NCBI GenBank assembly: GCA_025934635.1
Contig: JAICWX010000014.1
Location: 1-54,520 of the forward strand
Origin: Streptosporangiaceae bacterium
GTDB lineage: Bacteria > Actinomycetota > Actinomycetes > Streptosporangiales > Streptosporangiaceae
Direction of reading: 5' to 3'
Length of the DNA stretch: 54,520 nucleotides
Under the pieces are notes generated by a model. It did not search any database, had not been told where the DNA came from, and worked only from the letters and a program-made list of their open reading frames with translations. Position numbers and translations under genes: made by a program. Below are positions 21,750 through 29,320 of the stretch, piece after piece. How positions within the stretch are numbered: the stretch's first letter is position 1; each line of letters begins with the position of its first letter.

Positions 21750-22448
21750 ATGCAGATTCGCAGGCCGGCCGCGATCGCTTTCGCGGCCGGCCTGATCGTC
21801 ATCGCCGGCGGGACCGCCGGGCTGCTGCTGACGCACCACGCGACGCCCGTCCTGCGGCCGGTCGCGGCAGGGGTCGGGGCGCTGCCCGCGCCGACCGGCC
21901 CCATCGTCGCCCCGCCGCAGTCGGCCGACCCGGCCCCGGTCGCCGCCCCGGCCTCCCTGACCATCCCGCTGATCGGCGTGAAGACCAACCTGATCACGCT
22001 CGGCCTCGCGGCCGGCGGTGCGATGCAGGTGCCGTCCGCGGTGTCGGTCGCGGGCTGGTACACCGGCAGCCCGCGGCCGGGCTCGATCGGCTCGTCCGTC
22101 ATCGTCGGTCATGTCGACGGCCGCGTCAACGCGACCGAGGCCAGCGGGGTGTTCTTCCGGCTGAACACGCTGAAGGCCGGCGACGGGATCTTCGTCAAGC
22201 GGGCCGACGGGACCACCGTGGAGTTCCGGGTCACCAAGGTCCAGGAGTACCTGAAGGACAACTTCCCGACCCAGGACGTGTACGGGCCCACCCCCGACGC
22301 GGAACTGCGCCTCATCACCTGCGGCGGGACCTTCGACCCGGCCTCCCATCACTACCTGAGCAACATCGTCGTGTATGCCACCCAGGTGAAGTTAGCCCCC
22401 GGGCGGCCCGGCGGCAATCGCCTAAGCCCCTGCTCACCCCGGCGGTGA
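21750..22448 (+). CDS. Class F sortase
   Basis: 232 residues with an N-terminal membrane anchor (about 7-28), a Pro/Ala-rich linker and a sortase domain (about 68-215). Catalytic H121 is in VGHVDG and catalytic C191 in ITCGG. Sortases cleave a sorting motif and attach the protein to the wall. I see no arginine in the strand after the cysteine where the third catalytic residue is expected (FDPASHHYLSNIVVYA). ATG 21750 is 2 nt after the DUF4397 stop, so the two are coupled. The stop lies within the hairpin at 22424-22458, and the gene end overlaps the convergent oxidoreductase gene by 134 nt. Confidence 0.85.
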   Translation: MQIRRPAAIAFAAGLIVIAGGTAGLLLTHHATPVLRPVAAGVGALPAPTGPIVAPPQSADPAPVAAPASLTIPLIGVKTNLITLGLAAGGAMQVPSAVSVAGWYTGSPRPGSIGSSVIVGHVDGRVNATEASGVFFRLNTLKAGDGIFVKRADGTTVEFRVTKVQEYLKDNFPTQDVYGPTPDAELRLITCGGTFDPASHHYLSNIVVYATQVKLAPGRPGGNRLSPCSPRR

Positions 22449-23400
22449 GCAGGGGCTTGAGCTTTATCAGCTCCTCCAGCTGCTCGCGCTGGGCGGTCAG
22501 GCTGCCGGCCGCGATGCGGACGGCCAGGTGCCGGGCCCCGGCCGCGACGTAGGCACCGAGCCGCTCGGCCACGTAGGAGGGCGGCCCGGCCGCCAGTGCC
22601 TGGATGGTCTCCAGCTGCTCGACCGGCATCCCGTAGTTCGCCTGGCTGTACTCGGCCAGCATCCGCCGTCCGGCCGCCACGCTGCCGGTCACCGCCACCG
22701 ACACGAACAGCCCCGGCTCCACCGCGCCGGCCGGGCGGCCCGCCGCCGCGGCCGCCGCGCGCACCGCGGCCAGCCCGTCCCGGTAGCCCGGCGCCGACGG
22801 CGGGTACGGCAGCCACCCGTCGTAGAGCCGCCCGGCGCGCCGCCGGGCCGAATCGGAGCCGCCGCCCAGCCATACCGGCGGCCCGCCCGGCCGGAACGGC
22901 CGGGTCATGGCCGGGAGCTCGGGGTAGTGCAGCAGCTCACCGTCGAACGAGGACGGGCCGGGCGCCGTCCACAGCTGGCGCCACAGCGCGACCGTCTCGT
23001 CCAGCCGCCGGAACCGGCGCTCCCACGGCACGCCGGACAGCGCGTGCTGCGGCTCCCCGAACCGGCCGGTGAACGCCGCCCCGACCGTCAGCACCAGCCG
23101 GCCGCCGGAGAGCAGGTCGATGGAGGCGAGCGTCTGCGCCGCCTGCACCGGCCGCCGCAGCACGGGCAGCAGGGCGGCGGTGCCGAGCCTGACCCGGCGG
23201 GTAGCCGGGGCCACCGCGGCCAGCATGGTGAGCGCCTCGATCCGCGGCGTCAGCAGGAAGTCGTTCACCCACAGCGAGGAATAGCCGAGGTCCTCGGCCC
23301 GGACCGCGAAGTCGACCAGCTCACGCGGATCGGCGCCGCCCCACTGAGCCTGGCCGATCGGAAGGAGCACGCCGAGCGAGATGTCATCCATGCCCGCCAT
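22315..23400 (-). CDS. LLM class F420/flavin-dependent oxidoreductase
   Basis: 361 residues from MAGMDDISLG (23400; the ATG at 23391 is an alternative). It is a luciferase-like TIM barrel: GVLLPIGQAQWGG, DLGYSSLWVND, RVRLGTAALLPVLRRP and IDLLSGGRLVLTVGA are typical of F420-dependent members. The substrate is unknown. The recognisable domain ends near KLKPLL; the last 45 or so residues read through the hairpin at 22424-22458 into the antisense of the sortase gene and are probably a non-homologous tail. It is divergent from an XRE regulator 75 bp away. Confidence 0.85.
   Translation of the reverse strand: MAGMDDISLGVLLPIGQAQWGGADPRELVDFAVRAEDLGYSSLWVNDFLLTPRIEALTMLAAVAPATRRVRLGTAALLPVLRRPVQAAQTLASIDLLSGGRLVLTVGAAFTGRFGEPQHALSGVPWERRFRRLDETVALWRQLWTAPGPSSFDGELLHYPELPAMTRPFRPGGPPVWLGGGSDSARRRAGRLYDGWLPYPPSAPGYRDGLAAVRAAAAAAGRPAGAVEPGLFVSVAVTGSVAAGRRMLAEYSQANYGMPVEQLETIQALAAGPPSYVAERLGAYVAAGARHLAVRIAAGSLTAQREQLEELIKLKPLLTAGVSRGLGDCRRAARGLTSPGWHTRRCCSGSDGRPGRRSRRR
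22424..22458. terminator. Bidirectional hairpin at the sortase/oxidoreductase junction
   Basis: A perfect 15-bp stem: AAGCCCCTGCTCACC (22424-22438) pairs with GGTGAGCAGGGGCTT (22444-22458) around a 5-nt loop. It is the strongest hairpin in the window and lies at a convergent junction. The sortase TGA (22446-22448) is inside the right arm. It could end both transcripts. Confidence 0.75.
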
Positions 23401-23475
23401 CGTGCGGGGGCCGGCGACGGCCGGCAATTCCCGCCCGGGAATCGCGGCCCCGCCCCTGAGAGCGCTACAACTGGA

Positions 23476-24261
23476 ATGGTGGACTTCGCCCAGGCCCTGA
23501 AGGAGCGGCGGGCCAGCCGCCGGCTGAGCCAGCTTGAGCTCGCCCTCAAGGCGGGCACGACGCAGCGGCATCTCAGCTTTATCGAGAGCGGCCGCTCGGT
23601 GCCCGGCCGGGAGATGGTGATCAGGCTCACCGAATCCCTCGGCCTGCCGCTCCGGGAGCGCAACGAGCTGCTGCTGCGGGCCGGGTACGCGCCGGCCTAC
23701 CCGGAGCAGGCGCTGGACAGCGCCGCCCTCGCCCCGGTCATGGACGCGCTCAGCCACATCCTGGCCGCGCACCTGCCCTACCCGGCGATCATCGTGGACC
23801 GCGGCGGCGACATCGTCGCGGCCAACACCGCCCATTCCCTGCTGCTCGAGGGCTGCGCCGGGTGGCTGCTGGTGCCGCCGGTCAACGCGTACCGCGCCGC
23901 GCTGCACCCCGAGGGGATGGCCCCGCGGATCGCCAACTTCGGTGACTGGGCCCGGCACGTCCTGCACGGCCTGGAGGCCGAGCTGGCCCGCAGGCACGCG
24001 GCCGTCTCCGACCCGCTGGCCGTCCTGCGCGCCGAGCTGGCCGGGTACGTCCCCCCGGTCCGGCCGGGCCCCGGCCACCTGGGCTTCGCCGTCCCGCTCG
24101 AGCTGCGCACCTCCCGCGGAACGCTGCGCCTGATCACCACGATCACGAGCTTCGCCACCGCGGCCGACGTGACCGTCTCCGAGCTCAGGCTCGAGGCCTT
24201 CCTGCCGGCCGACGCGGCGACCGCCGCCGCCCTGGCCGGTCATGCGAAGCTGGTGCTATGA
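23476..24261 (+). CDS. XRE family regulator with MmyB-like ligand domain
   Basis: 261 residues. An N-terminal helix-turn-helix (about 3-60, RRASRRLSQLELALKAG then TTQRHLSFIESGRS) is followed by an MmyB-type PAS-like domain (about 95-255) with DRGGDIVAANTA. Such proteins usually control the divergent oxidoreductase, here the LLM enzyme at 22315-23400. No ribosome binding site is visible; TACAAC lies only 4 nt before the ATG. The TfoX-like gene overlaps its stop (ATGA). The open frame upstream of 23476 is a shadow of the LLM gene. Confidence 0.88.
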   Translation: MVDFAQALKERRASRRLSQLELALKAGTTQRHLSFIESGRSVPGREMVIRLTESLGLPLRERNELLLRAGYAPAYPEQALDSAALAPVMDALSHILAAHLPYPAIIVDRGGDIVAANTAHSLLLEGCAGWLLVPPVNAYRAALHPEGMAPRIANFGDWARHVLHGLEAELARRHAAVSDPLAVLRAELAGYVPPVRPGPGHLGFAVPLELRTSRGTLRLITTITSFATAADVTVSELRLEAFLPADAATAAALAGHAKLVL

Positions 24262-24710
24262 CCCCGCAGGAGCGGTACGAGGACCTGGTCGACGAGTTCG
24301 CCGGAGTGGACGGCGTGACGCCCCCGCCGGGCGGCAGCGGGTTCGGCCGCGGCGCGCTGCGCTACCGCCGGAAGATCTTCGCGATGTTCGTCCGCGGCCA
24401 GCTGGTGGTGAAGCTGCCCGCGCCGCGGGTGGACGAGCTCGTCGGCGGGGGACACGGCGAGCGCTTCGACGCCAACAAGGGCACGCCCATGAAGGAATGG
24501 TTCAGCCTGGATCCCGGCTCGGGGCTGCCCTGGCTCCCGCTGGCCCGCGAGGCCCTGAGCTTCGCGATAGCCCAAGACGCGCCAGATATAACAGTGCTGT
24601 TAGAATTTCCCGGTGACCACGCACCGGGGACTGGGCACGCTGATGCGGCACGTGCTCGAGCTGCTCGACGGCGATGTGGCCCGGGTCTACGCCGACCTCG
24701 GCGTGCCTGA
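24258..24710 (+). CDS. TfoX/Sxy N-terminal domain-like protein
   Basis: 150 residues. The middle reads LRYRRKIFAMFVRGQLVVKLPAPRVDELV, followed by GTPMKEWFSL, which matches the order of TfoX/Sxy-type domains (MF-x-G-x-L-x-x-K-L ... G-x-PMKxW). Function in actinobacteria is unknown; a role in competence is not implied. The ATG overlaps the XRE stop (ATGA). The last 33 or so residues are encoded over the start of the marR gene in another frame and are Arg/Ala-rich, so they are probably a late extension. Confidence 0.65.
   Translation: MTPQERYEDLVDEFAGVDGVTPPPGGSGFGRGALRYRRKIFAMFVRGQLVVKLPAPRVDELVGGGHGERFDANKGTPMKEWFSLDPGSGLPWLPLAREALSFAIAQDAPDITVLLEFPGDHAPGTGHADAARARAARRRCGPGLRRPRRA
24589..24606 (+). 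promoter_or_regulatory. MarR operator overlapping a leaderless promoter
   Basis: TAACAG and CTGTTA (24589-24602) form a perfect 6-bp inverted repeat with a 2-bp centre. It overlaps TAGAAT (24601-24606), a -10 element 6 nt before the marR GTG. A dimeric MarR protein bound here would block its own promoter. Confidence 0.55.
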
Positions 24711-25179
24711 CTACCGGCCGCGGTACAGCCCGGTCGTGCGCGCCCTGGTCGCACTCGGCCCGCTGTCCATCCGCGACCTGGCCGGCGTGGTCGGCGTCAC
24801 CCACTCGGCCGCCAGCCAGACGGCCGCCCAGATGGCCCGCCACGGCCTGCTCACGCTGGAGACCGGGACCGACGCGCGGCAGCGCATCGCCCGGCTGACC
24901 GACCGCGCCCGCGCCCTGCTCCCGCTGATCGAGGCGGAATGGGCGGCCACCTCGGCGGCGGCGGCTGAGCTCGAGGCCGAGCTGCCCGCCGTGCTCACCG
25001 ACGTCCTTTCCCGGGCCGAACGGGCCGTCCGGTCACGCCCCATGCGAACCCGGATCGCGGACGCGGCCCGGGCGCTGGCCGCGGAGCCTGTCCCCGCCGG
25101 AGGTGACCCGGAGTCCGCCGCCGGGCGCCGGACGGCCCTGCTCGCCATCGCCGGCGACGGTGACGAGGGCACGCGGTGA
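24613..25179 (+). CDS. MarR family transcriptional regulator
   Basis: 188 residues. A winged helix (about 45-110) holds GPLSIRDLAGVVGVTHSAASQT as recognition region and LETGTDARQRIARLT as wing. The GTG start has no Shine-Dalgarno sequence and sits 6 nt after TAGAAT, so the message is probably leaderless. The last codons overlap the transporter start (GTGA), so the regulator and the efflux permease are one unit, the usual arrangement for drug-responsive MarR systems. The palindrome at 24589-24602 is a likely autoregulatory site. Confidence 0.85.
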   Translation: MTTHRGLGTLMRHVLELLDGDVARVYADLGVPDYRPRYSPVVRALVALGPLSIRDLAGVVGVTHSAASQTAAQMARHGLLTLETGTDARQRIARLTDRARALLPLIEAEWAATSAAAAELEAELPAVLTDVLSRAERAVRSRPMRTRIADAARALAAEPVPAGGDPESAAGRRTALLAIAGDGDEGTR

Positions 25180-26771
25180 GGCGGCCGGCACCGGACCGCA
25201 TGAAACTCGCCCGCCTGCTGCCGGACTTCGGCCCGGCCCGGGACCATCCCGCGTTCCGCCGGCTGCTGGCCGGCGGCCTGCTGTCCACCCTCGGCGGCTC
25301 GATGACGAGCTTCGCCGTCGTGCTGCAGCTGTGGGACCTGACCCGCTCCTCGCTGGCGGTCGGCCTGCTCGGGCTGACGTTCGTCCCGGTGCTCTTCGTC
25401 GGCCTGCTCGGCGGCGCGGCCGCCGACGCGGTCGACCGGCGCAAGCTCGCGCTGGCCGTCGGCGTGGCCCTGATGGCGGTCTCGGCCGGGTTCGCCGCCC
25501 AGGCCTACGCCCGGCTCGGGCAGGTCTGGCTGCTCTACGCGCTGGCCGTGGTGCAGGCGGTGCTGCAGGCCACCGCCGCGCCGTCCCGGCGCACGTTCAT
25601 GCCGCGGCTGGTGCCGCCCGAGCAGCTCACCGCGGCCATCGCCCTGAACACGCTGTCCAGCCGGATCGTGATGCTGGCCGGCCCGGCGCTGGCCGGCCTG
25701 GTCGCCGCGGCCTGGGGCGTGCGGGCCTGCTACGCCATCGACGCGGTCAGCTTCGTCGCCTCCCTGTACGCCACGGCCCGGCTCCCGGCCATGCGCCCCG
25801 CGGGCCGCTCCGCTGGCTCCTCCGCTGGCGGCGCCGTGCCCCGCCGCCTCAGCCGGGGCGCCACGGCGGAGGGACTGCGGTTCATCGGCCGCAAGCCGGT
25901 GCTCGTCGCGGCCTTCCTCACCGATCTCGACGCCATGCTGCTCGGCCTGCCGGTAGCGCTGTTCCCGGCACTGAACGCCGCGCACTTCGGCGGCTCGCCG
26001 CGGACCCTCGGCCTGCTCAACGCCGCCGTCGGCGCCGGCGGGCTGCTGTCCGCGGTGCTCTCGGGCCCGGCCTCCCGGGTCCCCCGGCAGGGCCGCGGCA
26101 TGCTGGCCGGCACGATGATCTGGGGCGCCGCCATCGCCTGCTTCGGGCTGACCGCCAGCCTGCCGCTCGCGCTGCTCATGCTGGCCGTGGCCGGGGCGGC
26201 TGACACCCTGACCGTGACCTTCCGCTCCGCGATGGTGCAGGCGGTGACCCCCGACGAGCTCCGCGGCCGGGTCTCCAGCGTGGAGTACATCATCGGCACC
26301 GGCGGCGCCCCGCTGGGCAATGTCGAGTCCGGCGCGGTCGCCGCGCTGACCTCGCCCGCCGTCAGCACCGTGGCCGGCGGCCTGGGCTGCCTGGCCATCG
26401 CGGCCCTGATCGTGCTCATGTTCCCGGCCTTCGCCCGCTACCGGAGCCATCCCGGGGCGCGGGATACCCTGGTGCCCGTGGAGCTGCAGGTAACCGACAA
26501 CCCGGACAAGGCCCGGTTCGAGCTCACCGCCGACGGCGAGCTCGCCGGGTTCGCCCAGTACTACCTGCGCGACGGCCAGATCGCGTTCACCCACACCGAG
26601 ACCGACGACCGGTTCCGCGGTCACGGCCTCGGCGGTCACCTGGTGCAGGCGGCCCTGGACGCGGCGCGCGAGCGGCAGCTGGCGGTGCTGCCCTACTGCC
26701 CGTTCGTGAAAAGCTGGATCGGCGCTCACCCCGAGTACGCGGACCTGATCGGCTCTCCGGGCGGCCGGTGA
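25176..26771 (+). CDS. MFS transporter fused to a C-terminal GNAT domain
   Basis: 531 residues. Residues 1 to about 425 are a 12-helix MFS permease of the enterobactin-exporter/macrolide-efflux type (GGLLSTLGGSMTSFAVVLQL, GLLGGAAADAVDRRKLALA, PDELRGRVSSVEY). From about 435 to the end the sequence is a small single-domain acetyltransferase: TDNPDKARFEL, ELAGFAQYYL, acetyl-CoA loop FRGHGLGGHLVQAAL, then LPYCPFVKSWI and HPEY. No stop separates the halves. An in-frame GTG at 26478 could give a free GNAT protein, but no ribosome binding site precedes it. The gene overlaps marR by GTGA. Confidence 0.85.
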   Translation: MRRPAPDRMKLARLLPDFGPARDHPAFRRLLAGGLLSTLGGSMTSFAVVLQLWDLTRSSLAVGLLGLTFVPVLFVGLLGGAAADAVDRRKLALAVGVALMAVSAGFAAQAYARLGQVWLLYALAVVQAVLQATAAPSRRTFMPRLVPPEQLTAAIALNTLSSRIVMLAGPALAGLVAAAWGVRACYAIDAVSFVASLYATARLPAMRPAGRSAGSSAGGAVPRRLSRGATAEGLRFIGRKPVLVAAFLTDLDAMLLGLPVALFPALNAAHFGGSPRTLGLLNAAVGAGGLLSAVLSGPASRVPRQGRGMLAGTMIWGAAIACFGLTASLPLALLMLAVAGAADTLTVTFRSAMVQAVTPDELRGRVSSVEYIIGTGGAPLGNVESGAVAALTSPAVSTVAGGLGCLAIAALIVLMFPAFARYRSHPGARDTLVPVELQVTDNPDKARFELTADGELAGFAQYYLRDGQIAFTHTETDDRFRGHGLGGHLVQAALDAARERQLAVLPYCPFVKSWIGAHPEYADLIGSPGGR

Positions 26772-26814
26772 GTGCGGCCGATGAGTTCTGCGGGCGCCCC
26801 GCGTTACACCTGGT

Positions 26815-27231
26815 ATGGATTACACACTGGAGCTCGTGCTCATCCCCGTCACCGACGTGGACCGCGCGAAGAAGTTCTACCTGGACAACATGGGCTTCGT
26901 CCTGATCGTCGACACCCCGATCGGGGACGGGCAGCGGGTCGTGCAGGTCGTCCCGCCGGGCTCGGCGTGCGCGATCGGGTTCGGCACCGGGATCACCGCG
27001 GCCGCCCCCGGGTCGGCGCAGGGCCTGCACCTGGTCGTCTCCGATATCGTCGCGGCCCGGGCCGAGCTCGGCGAGCGCGGCGTGCCCATCGGCGCGGTGC
27101 GGCATATGGTGGCAGGGACGTGGGTGGACGGGCCGCATCCCGGCCGCGACAACTACCAGTCATTCGCCGACTTCACCGACCCGGACGGCAACATCTGGCT
27201 GCTGCAAGAGGTCGATCGCAGCAAGGGCTGA
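26815..27231 (+). CDS. VOC (glyoxalase/bleomycin-resistance fold) protein
   Basis: 138 residues with two beta-alpha-beta-beta-beta units. LIPVTDVDRAKKFYLDNMGF opens the first and FADFTDPDGNIWLLQEV ends the second, both standard VOC signatures. The function could be isomerase, dioxygenase or ligand binding. It is followed after 2 nt by an ECF sigma factor gene; the tight spacing suggests co-expression. The start ATG at 26815 has no clear ribosome binding site. Confidence 0.85.
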   Translation: MDYTLELVLIPVTDVDRAKKFYLDNMGFVLIVDTPIGDGQRVVQVVPPGSACAIGFGTGITAAAPGSAQGLHLVVSDIVAARAELGERGVPIGAVRHMVAGTWVDGPHPGRDNYQSFADFTDPDGNIWLLQEVDRSKG

Positions 27232-27233
27232 GC

Positions 27234-28205
27234 ATGGACCACTCCGCGTTCGCCGCCCTCGCCGAACGGCACCGGCGCGAGCTGCACGTGCACTGCTACC
27301 GGATGCTGGCCTCGTTCGACGAGGCCGAGGATGCCGTGCAGGAGACGTTCCTGAAGGCGTGGCGCGGCCGCTCCGGCTTCGACGGCCCAGGATCCGATGG
27401 CCCAGGATCCGATGGCAGGGCGCAGTTCCGCGCCTGGCTGTACCGGATCGCCACCAACACCTGCCTGGACATGCTGCGGCGCGGCTCGCGGCGGTCCGCC
27501 GGCGGCTCGCTGGCCGAGGTGCCCTGGCTCCAGCCGTACCCGGACCCGCTGCTCGACGTGGCCGGGCCGGGGGAGGAGGAGCCCGAGGCGGTGGCGATCT
27601 CGCGGGAGACCATCTCGCTGGCGTTCCTGGCCGCTCTGCAAGTCCTGCCGCCGCGCCAGCGCGCCGCGCTGATCGCCCGCGACGTGCTCGGCTGGCCGGC
27701 CAGCGAGACCGCCTCGGCGCTGGGCACGAGCGTCGCCGCGGCCAACAGCGCCCTGCAGCGGGCCAGGACCGCGATGCAGTCGCGCCTGCCGGGCAAGCGC
27801 GCCGAGTGGTCCGCGGGGGAGCCGAGCGCGGCCGAGCTCGAGCTCCTCGGGCAGTTCATCGCCGCGCACGAGCGGATGGACGCCGAGGCGGCCCTGGCCA
27901 TCGCGGCCCGGGACATCCGGGTGACCATGCCGCCGCTGCCGTACTGCTTCGACGGGCGGGAGCAGCTCCGGCCGCTGCTGGCCGACGCGGCCGCGATGGG
28001 CGAATGGCGGCTCGTCCCGGTGCGGGCCAACCGGATGCCGGCCGCGGCGAGCTACCTGCGCCGGCCGGGCGACAGCCAGTTCCGCGCGTTCAAGCTCGAC
28101 GTGCTGCGCACCGAGGCCGGGGTGATCGCCGAGATCACCACGTTCAACCCGGACCTGTTCCCTGCCTTCGGACTGGGGCCCTTCCTACCTTCCCGGGCGC
28201 TGTAA
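27234..28205 (+). CDS. ECF sigma-70 factor with SnoaL-like C-terminal domain (SigG/SigX5-like)
   Basis: 323 residues. Region 2 (about 8-80) has HVHCYRMLASFDEAEDAVQETFLKAW and the RAWLYRIATNTCLDMLRR block. EVPWLQPYPDPL in the linker is typical of the SigG/TIGR02960 subgroup. Region 4 (about 128-185) has LPPRQRAALIARDVLGW. A SnoaL-like domain (about 205-320) ends the protein; in this subgroup that domain replaces a separate anti-sigma factor. A 15-bp direct duplication adds GPGSD twice at residues 51-60. No anti-sigma gene is seen. Confidence 0.88.
   Translation: MDHSAFAALAERHRRELHVHCYRMLASFDEAEDAVQETFLKAWRGRSGFDGPGSDGPGSDGRAQFRAWLYRIATNTCLDMLRRGSRRSAGGSLAEVPWLQPYPDPLLDVAGPGEEEPEAVAISRETISLAFLAALQVLPPRQRAALIARDVLGWPASETASALGTSVAAANSALQRARTAMQSRLPGKRAEWSAGEPSAAELELLGQFIAAHERMDAEAALAIAARDIRVTMPPLPYCFDGREQLRPLLADAAAMGEWRLVPVRANRMPAAASYLRRPGDSQFRAFKLDVLRTEAGVIAEITTFNPDLFPAFGLGPFLPSRAL
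27384..27413 (+). repeat. In-frame 15-bp tandem duplication in the sigma factor gene
   Basis: GGCCCAGGATCCGAT is present twice without a mismatch and encodes GPGSD-GPGSD. It falls in the loop between parts of region 2 and keeps the frame. Confidence 0.9.
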
Positions 28206-28215
28206 CCTGGCCCGC

Positions 28216-28938
28216 GTGCTCGAACACGTCACGGTGACGCGGTACGTGACCCCGCTGCGCGAGGGCGGGTCGCTGCCCGCCATCGTCGAGGCCGACAACC
28301 TCGGCACCTATGTCATGAAGTTCCGCGGCGCCGGGCAGGGGCCGCTCGCGCTGGTCGCCGAGATCATCGCGGGCGAACTCGCCCGCCGCCTGCGCCTGCG
28401 CGTACCCGAGCTGGTGCTGGCCGGGCTCGACCCGCGGATCGCCAGCAGCGAGCCCGACCCCGAGATCCAGGATCTGCTCCGGGCCAGCGAGGGGCTGAAC
28501 CTCGGGGTCGACTTCCTGCCCGGCTCGTTCGGCTTCGATCCGCTCGGCTGGTCGGCGGACCGTGATTTCGCCAGCCAGGTGCTCTGGCTCGACGCGCTGA
28601 TCCAGAACGTCGACCGCACCTGGCGCAACCCGAACCTGCTGGTCTGGCACGGCGATATCTGGCTCATCGATCACGGCGCGGCGCTGTACTTCCACCACAA
28701 CTGGCCCACCGCCGACCCCAAGCGGGCCTTCGACGCCCGCGAGCACGTGCTCGGCGACCGCGGCGCCGCCGGGCTCGGCGCCGCCCACGCCGCGCTCGCC
28801 CCGCTGATCACCGAGGACCTCCTGCGCGAGGTCACCGGGCTGGTCCCGCCCGGGTGGTTCGGCGACCGCGGCGCGGACGCCTATGCCGAGTACCTCCTGG
28901 CGCGCGCCCCGGTCGTCCCGGAGGTGATCCGCCGGTGA
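28216..28938 (+). CDS. HipA-like kinase (stand-alone)
   Basis: 240 residues, much shorter than HipA (about 440). The kinase part is recognisable: YVMKFRG with ATP-contacting K35, an acidic helix AEIIAGELARRL, the catalytic stretch LDALIQNVDRTWRNPN and the metal-binding LIDHG. The N-terminal HipA subdomain is missing. It probably phosphorylates a protein or a small molecule; the target is unknown. The GTG lacks a ribosome binding site but has TAACCT at 28203-28208, 7 nt before it (leaderless). A DUF3037 gene overlaps its end by GTGA. No HipB-type antitoxin is adjacent. Confidence 0.8.
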   Translation: MLEHVTVTRYVTPLREGGSLPAIVEADNLGTYVMKFRGAGQGPLALVAEIIAGELARRLRLRVPELVLAGLDPRIASSEPDPEIQDLLRASEGLNLGVDFLPGSFGFDPLGWSADRDFASQVLWLDALIQNVDRTWRNPNLLVWHGDIWLIDHGAALYFHHNWPTADPKRAFDAREHVLGDRGAAGLGAAHAALAPLITEDLLREVTGLVPPGWFGDRGADAYAEYLLARAPVVPEVIRR

Positions 28939-29315
28939 CCGAGTCGGAGGTCTTCGAGTACGCGCTGATCCGGGTGGTACCGCGGGTGGAGCGCGGCGAG
29001 GCCGTCAACGTCGGCGTGATCGTCTACGCCCAGGCCTACCGGTACCTGTGCGCCCGGATCGAGCTGGACGAGCCGCGGCTGCTCGCCGTCGACCCGGCCG
29101 CCGACCTGGACGCGGTGCGGGCGGGCCTGACCGCGTTCGAGAAGGCCTGCACCGAGGGGCCGCTGGCCGGGCGCCCGCTGGGCGAGCGGTTCCGCTGGCT
29201 CACCGCGCCCCGGTCCACCATCGTCCAGTCCGGCCCGGTGCACAGTGGCCTGACCGCCGACCCGGCCGCCGAGCTCGCCCACCTCTTCGACACCCTGGTC
29301 CGGGTCGGTCACTAG
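28935..29315 (+). CDS. DUF3037 domain protein
   Basis: 126 residues. FEYALIRVVPRVERGEAVNVGVIVYA and LGERFRWLTAPRSTIVQSGPVHSG are the typical DUF3037 blocks. The family has no known biochemical function and often sits beside HipA-like kinases. GTG 28935 overlaps the stop of the kinase gene, so the two are translated together. The gene ends 5 bp before the convergent HAD gene. Confidence 0.85.
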   Translation: MTESEVFEYALIRVVPRVERGEAVNVGVIVYAQAYRYLCARIELDEPRLLAVDPAADLDAVRAGLTAFEKACTEGPLAGRPLGERFRWLTAPRSTIVQSGPVHSGLTADPAAELAHLFDTLVRVGH

Positions 29316-29320
29316 CCCTG

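Noticed and set aside
22528..23475. Long upstream open frame in front of the XRE regulator
   Set aside because: It is the antisense of the LLM oxidoreductase and has no domain; the helix-turn-helix begins right at ATG 23476.
28216..29315. Classical hipBA toxin-antitoxin system
   Set aside because: The kinase lacks the HipA N-subdomain and there is no HipB-like helix-turn-helix gene; only the kinase fold is shared.
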